A stretch of 64,000 nucleotides of DNA from Terrimesophilobacter bigeumensis (lineage in GTDB: Bacteria; Actinomycetota; Actinomycetes; Actinomycetales; Microbacteriaceae). The first letter of the stretch is position 1, and every line of letters begins with the position of its first letter. This document shows, one piece after another, positions 1-9,848 of this stretch. The notes below the pieces were generated by a model. It was not told where the DNA came from. It saw nothing but the letters and a program-made list of their open reading frames with translations, and searched no databases. Both the position numbers and the translations under genes were made by a program. Location: the NCBI RefSeq assembly GCF_039537265.1, contig NZ_BAABAE010000004.1, forward strand, positions 62,001 through 126,000. The letters are read 5' to 3'.

Positions 1-1
1 C

Positions 2-1537
2 AAGGCGCTCGAGGCGAAGCTTCCGGTCATCCTGCTCGTCAACAAGACCGACCGGCCGGATGCCCGCATCGACGACGTGGTCGTGGAGAGCCAGGATCTT
101 CTGCTGGGTCTCGCGAGCGACCTCGCGGATGATGTGCCGGATCTCGACATCGACGCCCTGCTCGATGTCCCCATCGTCTATGCATCCGGTCGCAACGGCG
201 CTGCAAGCCGCAACAAGCCCGCGAACGGCACCCTGCCGGACAACGACGACCTCGAGCCGCTCTTCGAGGCGATCCTCGAGCACATCCCTGCACCCTCGTA
301 CGACCCGGATGCGCCGCTCCAGGCGCACGTGACGAACCTCGACGCGTCCCCCTTCCTCGGCCGCCTCGCGCTCCTGCGCATCTTCAACGGCACGCTCAAG
401 AAGGGCCAGACGGTCGCCTGGGTGCGCAAGGACGGCGACGTCCACAACGTGCGCGTCACGGAGCTCATGATCACGAAGGCCCTCGACCGCTACCCGGCCG
501 AGAGTGCGGGCCCGGGCGACATCGTCGCGGTGGCGGGCTTCGCCGACATCACGATCGGCGACACGCTCGCCGACCCCGACGACATCCGCCCGCTGCCTGC
601 GATCACGGTCGACGACCCGGCGATCTCGATGACGATCGGCACGAACACGAGCCCGCTCGTCGGCAAGGTCAAGGGCCACAAGCTCACCGCGCGCATGGTC
701 AAGGACCGCCTCGACCGCGAGCTCGTCGGCAACGTCTCGCTCAAGGTCGTCGACATCGGCAACCCGGCCGCCTGGGAGGTGCAGGGGCGCGGGGAGCTGG
801 CCCTGGCCATCCTCGTCGAGCAGATGCGCCGCGAAGGCTACGAGCTCACGGTCGGCAAGCCGCAGGTGGTCACCCGCCGGGTCGACGGCAAGGTGCACGA
901 GCCCTTCGAGCACCTCACGATCGACGCGCCGGAGGAGCATCTCGGCGCGATCACCCAGCTGCTCGCCGCGCGCAAGGGCCGCATGGACGGCATGAGCAAT
1001 CACGGCACCGGCTGGGTGCGCATGGAGTTCATCGTGCCCTCCCGCGGGCTCATCGGCTTCCGCACGGAGTTCCTCACCATCACCCGCGGCACCGGCATCG
1101 CCAACGCGATCTCGCACGGTTACGCGGAGTGGGCCGGCCCCATCGTCACCCGCAACACCGGGTCGATCGTCGCCGACCGCGCGGGCGTCGCCACGCCGTT
1201 CGCCATGGTCGCCCTCCAGGAGCGGATGTCGTTCTTCGTCGAGCCGACGCAGGAGGTCTATGAGGGCATGGTCGTCGGTGAGAACTCCCGCGCCGAGGAC
1301 ATGGACGTCAACATCACCAAGGAGAAGCAGTTGACGAACATGCGCCAGTCGACCTCCGACACCTTCGAGCGGATGACGCCGTCCCGCCAGCTGACCCTCG
1401 AGGAGTGCCTCGAGTTCGCCCGGGAGGACGAGTGCGTCGAGGTGACGCCCGAGTTCGTGCGCATCCGCAAGGTCGAACTCGACCAGAACGCTAGGGCTCG
1501 AGCGACGGCGAACCTCAAGCGCGCGAACGCCGAGTAG
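2..1537 (+). CDS. typA: Translational GTPase TypA/BipA (5' end missing)
   Basis: Ribosome-associated GTPase of the EF-G-like TypA/BipA family, involved in ribosome assembly and stress adaptation. The reading frame is open from base 2, so the N-terminus lies upstream of the window; 511 residues remain of a usual 610-640. The fragment begins inside the G domain, with the guanine-specificity motif NKTDRPDAR near its start, and continues through the beta-barrel domain II, the EF-G-like domains (VPSRGLIGFRTEFLT) and the TypA C-terminal domain (TRGTGIANAISHGYAEW). The frame is intact to a TAG stop. Identification is firm; only the P-loop and switch regions cannot be checked here. Confidence 0.97.
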   Translation, partial: KALEAKLPVILLVNKTDRPDARIDDVVVESQDLLLGLASDLADDVPDLDIDALLDVPIVYASGRNGAASRNKPANGTLPDNDDLEPLFEAILEHIPAPSYDPDAPLQAHVTNLDASPFLGRLALLRIFNGTLKKGQTVAWVRKDGDVHNVRVTELMITKALDRYPAESAGPGDIVAVAGFADITIGDTLADPDDIRPLPAITVDDPAISMTIGTNTSPLVGKVKGHKLTARMVKDRLDRELVGNVSLKVVDIGNPAAWEVQGRGELALAILVEQMRREGYELTVGKPQVVTRRVDGKVHEPFEHLTIDAPEEHLGAITQLLAARKGRMDGMSNHGTGWVRMEFIVPSRGLIGFRTEFLTITRGTGIANAISHGYAEWAGPIVTRNTGSIVADRAGVATPFAMVALQERMSFFVEPTQEVYEGMVVGENSRAEDMDVNITKEKQLTNMRQSTSDTFERMTPSRQLTLEECLEFAREDECVEVTPEFVRIRKVELDQNARARATANLKRANAE

Positions 1538-1576
1538 TCTGCGAGTTCACCGATTGCCGCCCTCACGGGCCACTCG

Positions 1577-1582
1577 TAGACT
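1577..1582 (+). promoter_or_regulatory. Probable -10 box of the lipoprotein gene
   Basis: TAGACT lies 49 bases before the ATG at 1632. It would give a leader of roughly 40 bases, unlike the leaderless promoters common elsewhere in the window. Assignment is by pattern only. Confidence 0.4.
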
Positions 1583-1631
1583 GGCCGGGTAGTCGACCCC
1601 CTGTCCGACAAACCCGGAGCCGATCATTCCC

Positions 1632-2072
1632 ATGCAACGCAAACGTCTCGCGGTCTCGACCGCCATCGCCCTGTCCCTCGTCCTCGCTCCGGCGCTCGCC
1701 GGTTGCAGCGCGATCGAGGGCATCATCGAGAACGCCACTGGAAGCCAGGTCGACCTGGGCGGCCAAAGCGTCCCGGCCGACTTCCCGAGCGAGGTTCCCC
1801 TCGCGACCGGGGAGGTGGTGTTCGGCCTGAGCGCCGACAAGGACGGCGAGAAGGTCTGGAACGTCACCATCAAGGTCTCCGCTGGCGCCTTCGAAGGGAT
1901 CTCCGATGAGCTGACGGGCGCCGGTTTCACGCTCGCGGAGGGGTCGAAGGAGGTCAATAACGGCAGTGGCGGCCTGTTCACCTCCGACAAGTACAGCGTG
2001 CTCGTCGTGGTCTCGGATGACGGCAGCAACGGTACCCTCGCGAACTACACGGTGACGACCGTCACGAAGTAG
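1632..2072 (+). CDS. Small secreted lipoprotein, function unknown
   Basis: A 146-residue exported lipoprotein. It has a basic N-terminus, a hydrophobic stretch and a lipobox LAGC with the lipidated cysteine at residue 25, so it should be anchored on the outer face of the membrane. The mature part is short, soluble and rich in Gly, Ser and acidic residues. No enzyme motif is visible and the family is not recognised. It sits alone between typA and mshB. A GGAG sequence about 12 bases upstream supports the ATG start. The final codons contain a small dyad (GTGACG/CGTCAC). Confidence 0.8.
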   Translation: MQRKRLAVSTAIALSLVLAPALAGCSAIEGIIENATGSQVDLGGQSVPADFPSEVPLATGEVVFGLSADKDGEKVWNVTIKVSAGAFEGISDELTGAGFTLAEGSKEVNNGSGGLFTSDKYSVLVVVSDDGSNGTLANYTVTTVTK

Positions 2073-2091
2073 TCGGTCGGTCCCGGGGACC

Positions 2092-2097
2092 TATTCT
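2092..2097 (+). promoter_or_regulatory. Leaderless promoter -10 box, mshB
   Basis: TATTCT is followed by 6 bases and then the GTG start at 2104, so transcription should start at or next to the start codon. Confidence 0.6.
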
Positions 2098-2103
2098 GTT
2101 CCT

Positions 2104-3297
2104 GTGGCGGATGTCGGTGGAGCAGGGGAGCGCGTGCTCTTCGTGCATGCCCATCCGGATGACGAGACGATCGCCACCGGGGGCACGATCGCGACGCTTG
2201 TCGCGGCGGGTTCGGAGGTCACGGTGCTCACCTGCACGCGCGGGGAGCGCGGCGAGGTGGTGCCGCCGGAACTGAAACAACTCGAAGGCGACGGCCCTGC
2301 GCTCGCCGAAATGCGCACTGCCGAGCTTGCGGCGGCGATGCGCGCCCTCGGGGTGACCGACCAGCGCTTCCTCGGTGATCCTGACGCCCGCATCGCGGGC
2401 GGCGAACCGCGGCGCTACCTCGACTCCGGGATGCGCTGGGGCGCGAACGGTGCCGAAGCGCTTCCGGATGCCGACCCCGCCTCGCTCGCGTCCGCCGACT
2501 TCGGCGAGGTCGTCTCCGATGTCGCCACGGTCATCGCGGCGGTGCAGCCGGCTGCCGTCGTGAGTTACGACGAATCCGGGGGGTACGGGCATCCGGACCA
2601 TGTCGTCGCGCGCGAGGCCGCCCTGCACGCCGCCCTCGTCATGCGGGTGCCGTACTTCTCGATCGTCCCGCCCGGAGACGAGTCACCCGGCGATCGGGTG
2701 GTCGACGTCGCCCCCGTGCTCGCCGCCAAGACGGATGCCCTGCGCGCCCACCGCACGCAGCTCACCGTCGTCGGGGACACGATCGTGCACTCCGGCGGCC
2801 AGGTCGAGCAGATCGGGGTCACCGAGACGTTCCGCCAATACGGGGATCCGCCGCCTCCCGGGCTCGACTGGGCGGTACTCGGCCCAGCCTGGAAGGTCGT
2901 CGCGGCACTGCTCGCTGCAGCGCTCGGCGCCGTCGTCGGATTCATCGCCACCGTCAACCACCAGCTCGCTGCCGACGTCTTCGGCCAGCAGGTTCCGGCG
3001 GGCATCGTCATCTCCCTTCTGGCCTGCGCGGCACTGCTCGTCGGCGGGCGCCTCTACTTCGGTACCCGCATCGTGGCCGCCTGCGCTGCCGCCGGACTGC
3101 TGGCAGTCGTCACCCTGCTCTCCGGGGCGGGCCCTGGCGGCTCGGTGCTCGTGCCCGCCAACCCGGCCGGTTGGACCTGGACGATCGGCACCGCCGTCAT
3201 CGCCGTCGTCGTGATCGCGTGGCCGCGGCCTGGAGTCTTCTCCCGGGCTACGATGGGGAGGAGCCCAGCGCCCGGGAAGGAGGTCGACTCGCCATGA
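2104..3297 (+). CDS. mshB: MshB-type deacetylase with C-terminal membrane domain
   Basis: LmbE/GlcNAc-PI deacetylase family, probably the N-acetyl-GlcN-inositol deacetylase of mycothiol synthesis. Zinc-site motifs are visible: AHPDDE at residues 16-21 and GHPDH at about 162-166. The catalytic part ends near residue 255. Residues about 265-375 form several hydrophobic helices, so the protein has a membrane domain not found in mycobacterial MshB (about 300 residues, against 397 here). The GTG start is chosen for the -10 box 6 bases upstream. The stop overlaps the fdxA start (ATGA), so the two are probably co-transcribed. The exact substrate is inferred; another GlcNAc-type deacetylase is possible. 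Confidence 0.82.
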   Translation: MADVGGAGERVLFVHAHPDDETIATGGTIATLVAAGSEVTVLTCTRGERGEVVPPELKQLEGDGPALAEMRTAELAAAMRALGVTDQRFLGDPDARIAGGEPRRYLDSGMRWGANGAEALPDADPASLASADFGEVVSDVATVIAAVQPAAVVSYDESGGYGHPDHVVAREAALHAALVMRVPYFSIVPPGDESPGDRVVDVAPVLAAKTDALRAHRTQLTVVGDTIVHSGGQVEQIGVTETFRQYGDPPPPGLDWAVLGPAWKVVAALLAAALGAVVGFIATVNHQLAADVFGQQVPAGIVISLLACAALLVGGRLYFGTRIVAACAAAGLLAVVTLLSGAGPGGSVLVPANPAGWTWTIGTAVIAVVVIAWPRPGVFSRATMGRSPAPGKEVDSP

Positions 3298-3629
3298 CCT
3301 ACGTGATCGCCCTCCCGTGCGTCGACGTCAAGGACCGCGCCTGCGTCGACGAATGCCCGGTCGACTGCATCTACGAGGGCGACCGGATGCTGTACATCCA
3401 CCCCGACGAGTGCGTCGACTGCGGCGCCTGCGAGCCGGTCTGCCCGGTCGAGGCGATCTACTACGAGGACGACACCCCCGAGCAGTGGGCCGACTACTAC
3501 AAGGCGAACGTCGAGTTCTTCGACGACATCGGCTCGCCGGGCGGTGCGGCAAAAGTCGGGGTTATCCACAAGGACCACCCGATCGTCGCGGCACTGCCGC
3601 CGGACATCAACGCGGGCATCCTCGGATGA
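3294..3629 (+). CDS. fdxA: Ferredoxin FdxA (7Fe-8S type)
   Basis: A 111-residue soluble electron carrier of the actinobacterial FdxA type. Cysteines at 9, 17, 21 and 25 and the second set C40-x2-C43-x2-C46-x3-C50-P match the 3Fe-4S plus 4Fe-4S pattern of seven-iron ferredoxins. The conserved acidic tail PEQWADYY follows. The ATG at 3294 overlaps the mshB stop, giving translational coupling; a longer in-frame extension upstream lies inside mshB and is rejected. dapC follows 32 bases downstream, a neighbourhood common in actinobacteria. Confidence 0.95.
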   Translation: MTYVIALPCVDVKDRACVDECPVDCIYEGDRMLYIHPDECVDCGACEPVCPVEAIYYEDDTPEQWADYYKANVEFFDDIGSPGGAAKVGVIHKDHPIVAALPPDINAGILG

Positions 3630-3661
3630 CGGCGACCTGACGCCGGTTGCCGGATCGAACC

Positions 3662-4753
3662 ATGCCGCTGAACCTGCCCGACTTCCCCTGGGACGCGCTC
3701 GCACCCTACGCCGAGCGCGCGCGGGCGCATCCGAGAGGCATGATCGACCTCTCGGTCGGCTCGCCGGTGGATGCGACTCCCGCCGTCATCCGGGACGCCC
3801 TCGCGGCGGCGGGCGACGCGCACGGCTACCCCCAGACGGCGGGGACACCTGAGCTGCGTGAGGCCATCGTCGAGTGGTTCGCCCGGCGCCGAGGCGTCGA
3901 GCTCGGAGTCGCGAACGTGCTGCCGACGATCGGCTCCAAGGAGTTCGTGGCCGGGCTGCCGCTGTTTCTGGGGCTCGGCCCTGGCGACACCGTCGTGCAC
4001 CCCTCTGTCGCCTACCCGAGCTATGCGCTCGGCGCCGCCGTCGTCGGGGCGACGGCGCTCGCCGAAGACGACCCGGCTCGCTGGCCGGATTCGACCCGGC
4101 TCGTCTGGCTCAACAGTCCGGGCAACCCGGATGGCCGGGTGCTCGGCGTGGATGAGCTTCGCGCGGCCGTCGCGCGGGCGAGGGAGCTCGACGCCGTCAT
4201 CGCGAGCGACGAGTGCTACGCCGAGCTGAACTGGACGGAGGACCGGCCGACGCCGAGCATCCTCGACCCTGCCGTCATCGACGGTTCGCGCCACAACATC
4301 CTCGCGGTGTACTCGCTCAGCAAGCAGTCGAACCTGGCCGGCTACCGCGCCGGATTCGTCGCGGGATGCTCCCAGGTGCTCGGGCAGGTGCTCGGCGTCC
4401 GCAAGCATCTCGGCCTCATGACGCCCGCCCCCGTGCAGGCCGCGATGGTCGCCGCGCTCGGCGACGAGGCCCACGTCGACGCACAGCGCGAGGTGTACCG
4501 GGCGAGGCGGGGAGTCCTGCGCGCGGCGCTCGAGGCATCCGGATACCGCGTCGACCACAGCGAGGCGGGGCTCTATCTTTGGGCGACGACCGGCGCGCCG
4601 GCCTGGGAGAGCGTCGCTGCGCTCGCGGATGCCGGCATCCTCGCGGTCCCCGGCACGTTCTACGGCGACGAGACCCACGTGCGGCTCGCCCTGACGGCGA
4701 CCGACGAGGACATCGCGGAGGCAGCCGCAAGGCTCACCGGAACCGCGGGTTGA
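3662..4753 (+). CDS. dapC: Succinyldiaminopimelate transaminase DapC
   Basis: Fold-type I PLP aminotransferase of 363 residues. It matches the actinobacterial N-succinyl-diaminopimelate aminotransferase, which makes N-succinyl-LL-DAP for lysine and peptidoglycan. The PLP lysine is in SLSKQSNLAGYR (K about 221), and the cofactor-binding ASDECYAELNW and SPGNPDGRV motifs are present. The ATG at 3662 was preferred to a TTG 15 bases upstream; neither has a clear Shine-Dalgarno sequence. It lies just after fdxA, and dapD and dapE are a few kilobases downstream, completing three steps of the succinylase branch. Confidence 0.9.
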   Translation: MPLNLPDFPWDALAPYAERARAHPRGMIDLSVGSPVDATPAVIRDALAAAGDAHGYPQTAGTPELREAIVEWFARRRGVELGVANVLPTIGSKEFVAGLPLFLGLGPGDTVVHPSVAYPSYALGAAVVGATALAEDDPARWPDSTRLVWLNSPGNPDGRVLGVDELRAAVARARELDAVIASDECYAELNWTEDRPTPSILDPAVIDGSRHNILAVYSLSKQSNLAGYRAGFVAGCSQVLGQVLGVRKHLGLMTPAPVQAAMVAALGDEAHVDAQREVYRARRGVLRAALEASGYRVDHSEAGLYLWATTGAPAWESVAALADAGILAVPGTFYGDETHVRLALTATDEDIAEAAARLTGTAG

Positions 4754-4754
4754 T

Positions 4755-4769
4755 TGGAGGAGTCCTCCA
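4755..4769 (+). terminator. Short perfect hairpin after dapC
   Basis: TGGAGGA, one base, TCCTCCA: a perfect 7-bp dyad starting 2 bases after the dapC stop. There is no T-run, so it could be a weak terminator or an mRNA end stabiliser. Confidence 0.3.
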
Positions 4770-4819
4770 GCTGAACGGGAGGTCTCTTGGCTGAATCCAC
4801 GGTCGACGCCCGAGCCAAT

Positions 4820-4825
4820 TAGGCT
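4820..4825 (+). promoter_or_regulatory. Leaderless promoter -10 box, gltA
   Basis: TAGGCT plus 6 bases precedes the GTG at 4832. This placement decides the start over a second GTG at 4874. Confidence 0.6.
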
Positions 4826-4831
4826 GTAGGA

Positions 4832-6142
<1,311 letters not shown>

Positions 6143-6190
6143 CGGCGCTGCAGCCCTCTCGACGCGCGACTCCCGCCCCTCTTCCTTCGC

Positions 6191-6258
6191 CGAGTGATGT
6201 TCTTCCGGACGAATGTGCCCGCCCGGGCGCCATCACTCGTCCGGAAGACCATCACTCG
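6191..6258. repeat. Compound palindromic repeat between convergent gltA and dapD
   Basis: Two 22-base arms (6191-6212 and 6237-6258) are inverted copies with one mismatch, around a 24-base GC-rich loop. Each arm has a flank, GAGTGATG, and a core, TCTTCCGGAC. The flank recurs in inverted form a second time at the loop side (CATCACTCG at 6231-6239 and 6250-6258). Its place at the shared 3' end suggests a bidirectional terminator or a dispersed palindromic element. No T-run follows. Confidence 0.7.
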
Positions 6259-6275
6259 AGGCGTGGGTGGGCACC

Positions 6276-7229
6276 TCAGGCGTGCAGCGCGGCGTTCAGC
6301 TGGATGCCGTCGCCCGAACGCGCGAGCACCTCGACCGCACCACTGAGCGAGTTGCGGCGGAACAACAGCCCGCTGCGGCCGGAGAGCGACTCGGCCTTGA
6401 CCGTCTGGGGCGCGCCGGATGCCGTGGGGGCGGCATCCGCGACGACCACCTTCGTGCCGGCGGTCACGTAGAGGCCGGCCTCGACGACGCAGTCGTCTCC
6501 GAGTGAGATGCCGATGCCCGAGTTGGCACCGAGGAGTGCACGCTCGCCGATCATGATGCGCTGCGTGCCGCCGCCGCTCAGGGTACCCATGATGGATGCC
6601 CCGCCGCCGATGTCGGAGCCGTCGCCGACGACGACACCCTGCGAGATGCGCCCCTCGACCATGGATGCGCCGAGCGTGCCGGCGTTGAAATTCACGAATC
6701 CTTCATGCATGACGGTCGTGCCGGGGGAGAGGTAGGCGCCGAGCCGCACTCTGTTCGCGTCGGCGATGCGCACTCCTGGTGGTGTGACGTAGTCGACGAG
6801 TCGCGGGAACTTGTCGACGCTGTGCGCACTGATGCCGGCGCGCTGCAACTGGGGGCGCAGGCGCTCGGCGTCCTCCGGATGCACGGGGCCGGCGTTCGTC
6901 CACACCACGGTGGGGAGGATGGCGAAGATCCCGTCGAGGTTGACAGTGTTGGGGGCGACGACCCGGTGGCTGAGCAGGTGCAGGCGGAGGTAGGCGTCGG
7001 CGGTCGAGGCCGGTGCGGCATCCGTGCGGATCTCGGTCGTGACGAACTCGAGACGCACCCGGCGGCGAGTGTCCTCTCCCGTGAGCTCCTCGAGCTCGGC
7101 CGGGGCGATGTGGGGGTCACGGTCGGCGGGGAAGGCCCCGAGTCGGGGAGATGGGTACCAGGTGTCGAGCACGGTCCCGTCGGTGCGGATCGTCGCGATG
7201 CCATAGCCCCAGGCTGCCGTGTCGGTCAT
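6276..7229 (-). CDS. dapD: Tetrahydrodipicolinate N-succinyltransferase DapD
   Basis: Uses succinyl-CoA to succinylate tetrahydrodipicolinate in lysine and DAP synthesis. The 317-residue length and the N-terminal sequence are those of the actinobacterial (Mycobacterium-type) DapD. The C-terminal half is a left-handed beta helix of hexapeptide repeats (LGAYLSPGTTVMHEGFVNFNAG, followed by VEGRISQGVVVGDGSDIGGG-type turns). It is divergent from dapE, with 61 bases between the start codons. The ATG is placed by a -10 box 6 bases upstream. The frame is intact with the usual length. Confidence 0.95.
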   Translation of the reverse strand: MTDTAAWGYGIATIRTDGTVLDTWYPSPRLGAFPADRDPHIAPAELEELTGEDTRRRVRLEFVTTEIRTDAAPASTADAYLRLHLLSHRVVAPNTVNLDGIFAILPTVVWTNAGPVHPEDAERLRPQLQRAGISAHSVDKFPRLVDYVTPPGVRIADANRVRLGAYLSPGTTVMHEGFVNFNAGTLGASMVEGRISQGVVVGDGSDIGGGASIMGTLSGGGTQRIMIGERALLGANSGIGISLGDDCVVEAGLYVTAGTKVVVADAAPTASGAPQTVKAESLSGRSGLLFRRNSLSGAVEVLARSGDGIQLNAALHA

Positions 7230-7235
7230 GTCACA

Positions 7236-7241
7236 AGGGTA
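7236..7241 (-). promoter_or_regulatory. Leaderless promoter -10 box, dapD
   Basis: On the minus strand TACCCT is followed by 6 bases and the ATG at 7229. It stands back to back with the dapE promoter. Confidence 0.55.
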
Positions 7242-7278
7242 TCGGGCCGCGGGTGACAGTTACCGGGGACGGGGTCGA

Positions 7279-7284
7279 TAGGCT
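7279..7284 (+). promoter_or_regulatory. Leaderless promoter -10 box, dapE
   Basis: TAGGCT plus 6 bases precedes the GTG at 7291. The dapD and dapE -10 boxes are 37 bases apart in a divergent arrangement. Confidence 0.6.
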
Positions 7285-7290
7285 TGCGGG

Positions 7291-8364
7291 GTGCCGAGCC
7301 TCGACCTGACCGCGTCCTCGATCGAGCTGACGAGGGCGCTGTGCGACATCGAATCCGTGTCTGGCAATGAGAGGGCGCTCGCCGACGCGATCGAGGCTGC
7401 GCTGGCCGGATGCGCACACCTCGAACTCGTGCGCGACGGCGACGCGATCGTGGCCAGGACGAACCTCGGTCGCTCCCACCGCGTCGTCATCGCCGGGCAC
7501 ATCGACACCGTCCCGGTCAATGGCAACCTCCCCACCCGCTTCGAGGGTGAAGACCTCGTGGGTCGCGGCACGGTCGACATGAAGGCGGGCGTCGCGGTCC
7601 AGCTCAAGCTCGCTGCGGAGCTCACCGAGCCCACGGTCGACGTGACCTGGATCTGGTACGACCACGAGGAGGTCGCCGCCGACCTCAACGGGCTCGGGCG
7701 GCTCGCCCGCAACCGCCCCGACCTGCTCACCGGCGACTTCGCGATCCTCGGCGAACCGACGAACGCTCTCGTCGAGGGCGGATGCAACGGCACCCTCCGC
7801 GTCGACGTCACGACGAGTGGGCTCCGCGCGCACTCCGCCCGCTCCTGGGTCGGCCGCAATGCGATTCACGGGGCGGCCCCCATCCTCGAGATTCTCGCCG
7901 CTTACACCCCGCGCGAGGTCGAGGTCGACGGGCTCGTGTACCGGGAGTCCCTCAACGCTGTCGGTATCTCCGGCGGGGTCGCGGGCAACGTCATCCCGGA
8001 TGAGTGCACGGTCGCCATCAATTACCGTTTCGCCCCGAGCAGCTCTGGCGAGCAGGCCATCGAGCATGTGCGCACACTGTTCGCCGACATCCCGGACTCG
8101 CAGTTCACGGTCGTCGACCTCGCGGAGGGTGCATGGCCCGGCCTCGACGCCCCGCTCGCGCAGGAGTTCCTCGCGGCGGTCGGCGGCACCGCGATGCCGA
8201 AGTACGGCTGGACGGATGTCGCCCGGTTCTCTGCGCTCGGCATCCCCGCGGTGAACTACGGCCCCGGCGACCCGCTCCTCGCCCACGCAGACGACGAGCG
8301 CGTCGACACCGCGCAGATCACCGAGTGCGAGCGGGGACTGAGGGCGTGGCTGACCGGGCCGTGA
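7291..8364 (+). CDS. dapE: Succinyl-diaminopimelate desuccinylase DapE
   Basis: M20 family di-zinc hydrolase of 357 residues that removes succinate from N-succinyl-LL-DAP. Metal and catalytic residues are seen at H70 and D72 (GHIDTVP), D97 (GRGTVDMKAG) and E126-E127 (YDHEE). The dimerisation domain lies between about residues 175 and 290. The neighbouring dapD and dapC favour DapE over a general M20 peptidase. The stop overlaps the GTG of the next gene (GTGA), so translation of the membrane protein is probably coupled. Confidence 0.93.
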   Translation: MPSLDLTASSIELTRALCDIESVSGNERALADAIEAALAGCAHLELVRDGDAIVARTNLGRSHRVVIAGHIDTVPVNGNLPTRFEGEDLVGRGTVDMKAGVAVQLKLAAELTEPTVDVTWIWYDHEEVAADLNGLGRLARNRPDLLTGDFAILGEPTNALVEGGCNGTLRVDVTTSGLRAHSARSWVGRNAIHGAAPILEILAAYTPREVEVDGLVYRESLNAVGISGGVAGNVIPDECTVAINYRFAPSSSGEQAIEHVRTLFADIPDSQFTVVDLAEGAWPGLDAPLAQEFLAAVGGTAMPKYGWTDVARFSALGIPAVNYGPGDPLLAHADDERVDTAQITECERGLRAWLTGP

Positions 8365-9593
8365 GCCGGTCGGGCTCGAACCAGCCGAGCCTCGCAGGAC
8401 AGCCCCTGGGAAAGCGGGTGAGAATCCGCTACCGGATGACCCCATGGTGGCTCCGGGTCATCGTAGTGTGGGCGCTCTCGCGCGTTGTGACGACCGGGAT
8501 CCTGCTCTGGTTCGCCGCGCGCCAGCCGGTGAACGCGTGGACGGGCGCGCATCCGGACTACCTGTCCTTCGCCCAGCTGTGGGACAGCACCTGGTACCAC
8601 ATCGTCGCGGCGTCCGGGTATCCGTCGGTACTTCCCCTCACCGCGGATGGGCATGTCGGCGAGAACGCCTGGGCGTTCATGCCCGGCTACCCGCTGCTGG
8701 TGCGCGGTCTCATGGTGATCACCGGGCTGCCGTGGGCGCCGGTATCGGTGTTCGTCTCGGTCGCGTTCTCGCTCGCGGCGGCACTCGTGGTCTACCGGAT
8801 GTTCCGGCTCGTGCTGCCGGGGGAGACGGCGCTCTTCGCGGTCGTGCTGTTCTGTATCGGCCCGCTCTCGCCGATCCTGCAGGTCTCCTACGCCGAATCG
8901 ATGCACGCCTTCCTGCTCGCCCTCGCGCTGTGGCTGCTCCTGCAGAGGCGCTATGTCGCGCTCATTCCGGTCATCGCCGTCATGGCGCTCACTCGGCCGA
9001 GCGGGCTCGCCTTCGCGCTCGCGCTCGGCCTGCACATCATCCACCGTTTGGTGACGCGTGCGCGCGACCCGTTCCCGGTATGGGAGCGCGTCCTTGCGGC
9101 CGGTGTCGCCGTGTTCAGCGGCCTCATGGGGCTCGCCTGGCCTTTCCTGGCCTGGATGGTGACCGGCTCGTTGACCGCCTACACCGACACCGAGCTGGCC
9201 TGGCGCGTTCCCTACCTCGGCTACCGGGAACTCGTCCCGTTCACGCCGTGGTTGCAGGGCGCAAGGTTCTGGATGCCGGGGCCGCTCGGGATCCTTCGGC
9301 TCGTTCTCGTCGTCGCCGGTTTCTTCGCCTTCCTGTTCACGCCGTGGGCGCGCCGCATCGGTGTGACCCTGCGTATCTGGGTCGCCGGCTACGGGATCTA
9401 CCTTCTCGCGGTGTTCTTTCCCCAGTCGAGCACCTTCCGCCTCCTCATCCCGATGTTCCCGCTCGCCGGGGCGCTCGCACAGCCGCGTTCCCGCTGGTAT
9501 CGGGTGCTTCTCGTGGTGCTGTTCGTCGCCGGCCAGTGGGTGTGGAGCTACTACTGCTGGTGGGTCGACGGCTACGACTGGACGCCGCCGTAG
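8361..9593 (+). CDS. Multi-pass membrane protein, probable GT-C/PIG-V-like mannosyltransferase
   Basis: A 410-residue integral membrane protein with about nine hydrophobic segments. It resembles actinobacterial PIG-V/GT-C glycosyltransferases, which transfer a sugar from a polyprenyl phosphate donor outside the membrane. The first loop after helix 1 carries an acidic site (GAHPDYLSFAQLWDSTWYHIV), where GT-C enzymes have their catalytic Asp. TRPSG follows in a cytoplasmic loop. The GTG start overlaps the dapE stop and is in frame; no better start is seen. The family call rests on topology and the loop motif. Substrate unknown. Confidence 0.7.
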   Translation: MSRSGSNQPSLAGQPLGKRVRIRYRMTPWWLRVIVVWALSRVVTTGILLWFAARQPVNAWTGAHPDYLSFAQLWDSTWYHIVAASGYPSVLPLTADGHVGENAWAFMPGYPLLVRGLMVITGLPWAPVSVFVSVAFSLAAALVVYRMFRLVLPGETALFAVVLFCIGPLSPILQVSYAESMHAFLLALALWLLLQRRYVALIPVIAVMALTRPSGLAFALALGLHIIHRLVTRARDPFPVWERVLAAGVAVFSGLMGLAWPFLAWMVTGSLTAYTDTELAWRVPYLGYRELVPFTPWLQGARFWMPGPLGILRLVLVVAGFFAFLFTPWARRIGVTLRIWVAGYGIYLLAVFFPQSSTFRLLIPMFPLAGALAQPRSRWYRVLLVVLFVAGQWVWSYYCWWVDGYDWTPP

Positions 9594-9626
9594 ACAGTGC
9601 GGTTTTCGGGACGCGTGCAAATGCGG

Positions 9627-9632
9627 GATAAT
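9627..9632 (+). promoter_or_regulatory. -10 box of the DUF3117 gene
   Basis: GATAAT 31 bases before the ATG, giving a leader of about 24 bases that includes the Shine-Dalgarno AGGAAAGG (9646-9653). Confidence 0.5.
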
Positions 9633-9662
9633 GGATGGAGATTCCAGGAAAGGGGACCATTC

Positions 9663-9839
9663 ATGGCAGCCATGAAGCCGAGGACCGGTGACGGGCCGAT
9701 GGAGGCTGTTAAGGAGGGTCGACTCATCATCGTGCGCGTACCGCTCGAAGGCGGCGGACGCCTCGTCGTGTCGGTGAACGACGCCGAAGCGAAGGAACTC
9801 CACGACGCCCTCGCGGGAGTGGTCGCCGCCGCGAAGTAG
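9663..9839 (+). CDS. DUF3117 small protein
   Basis: A 58-residue protein matching the actinobacterial DUF3117 family from end to end (MAAMKPRTGDGPMEA, then a VRVPLEGGGRLVV core). Function unknown. It is compact and beta-rich, with no signal or membrane segment. A strong Shine-Dalgarno sequence (AGGAAAGGGG) ends 7 bases before the ATG, and a GATAAT -10 box lies upstream, so it has its own leadered promoter. It converges on the Nudix gene with only 9 bases between stops. Confidence 0.9.
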   Translation: MAAMKPRTGDGPMEAVKEGRLIIVRVPLEGGGRLVVSVNDAEAKELHDALAGVVAAAK

Positions 9840-9848
9840 CGTGGCGGG

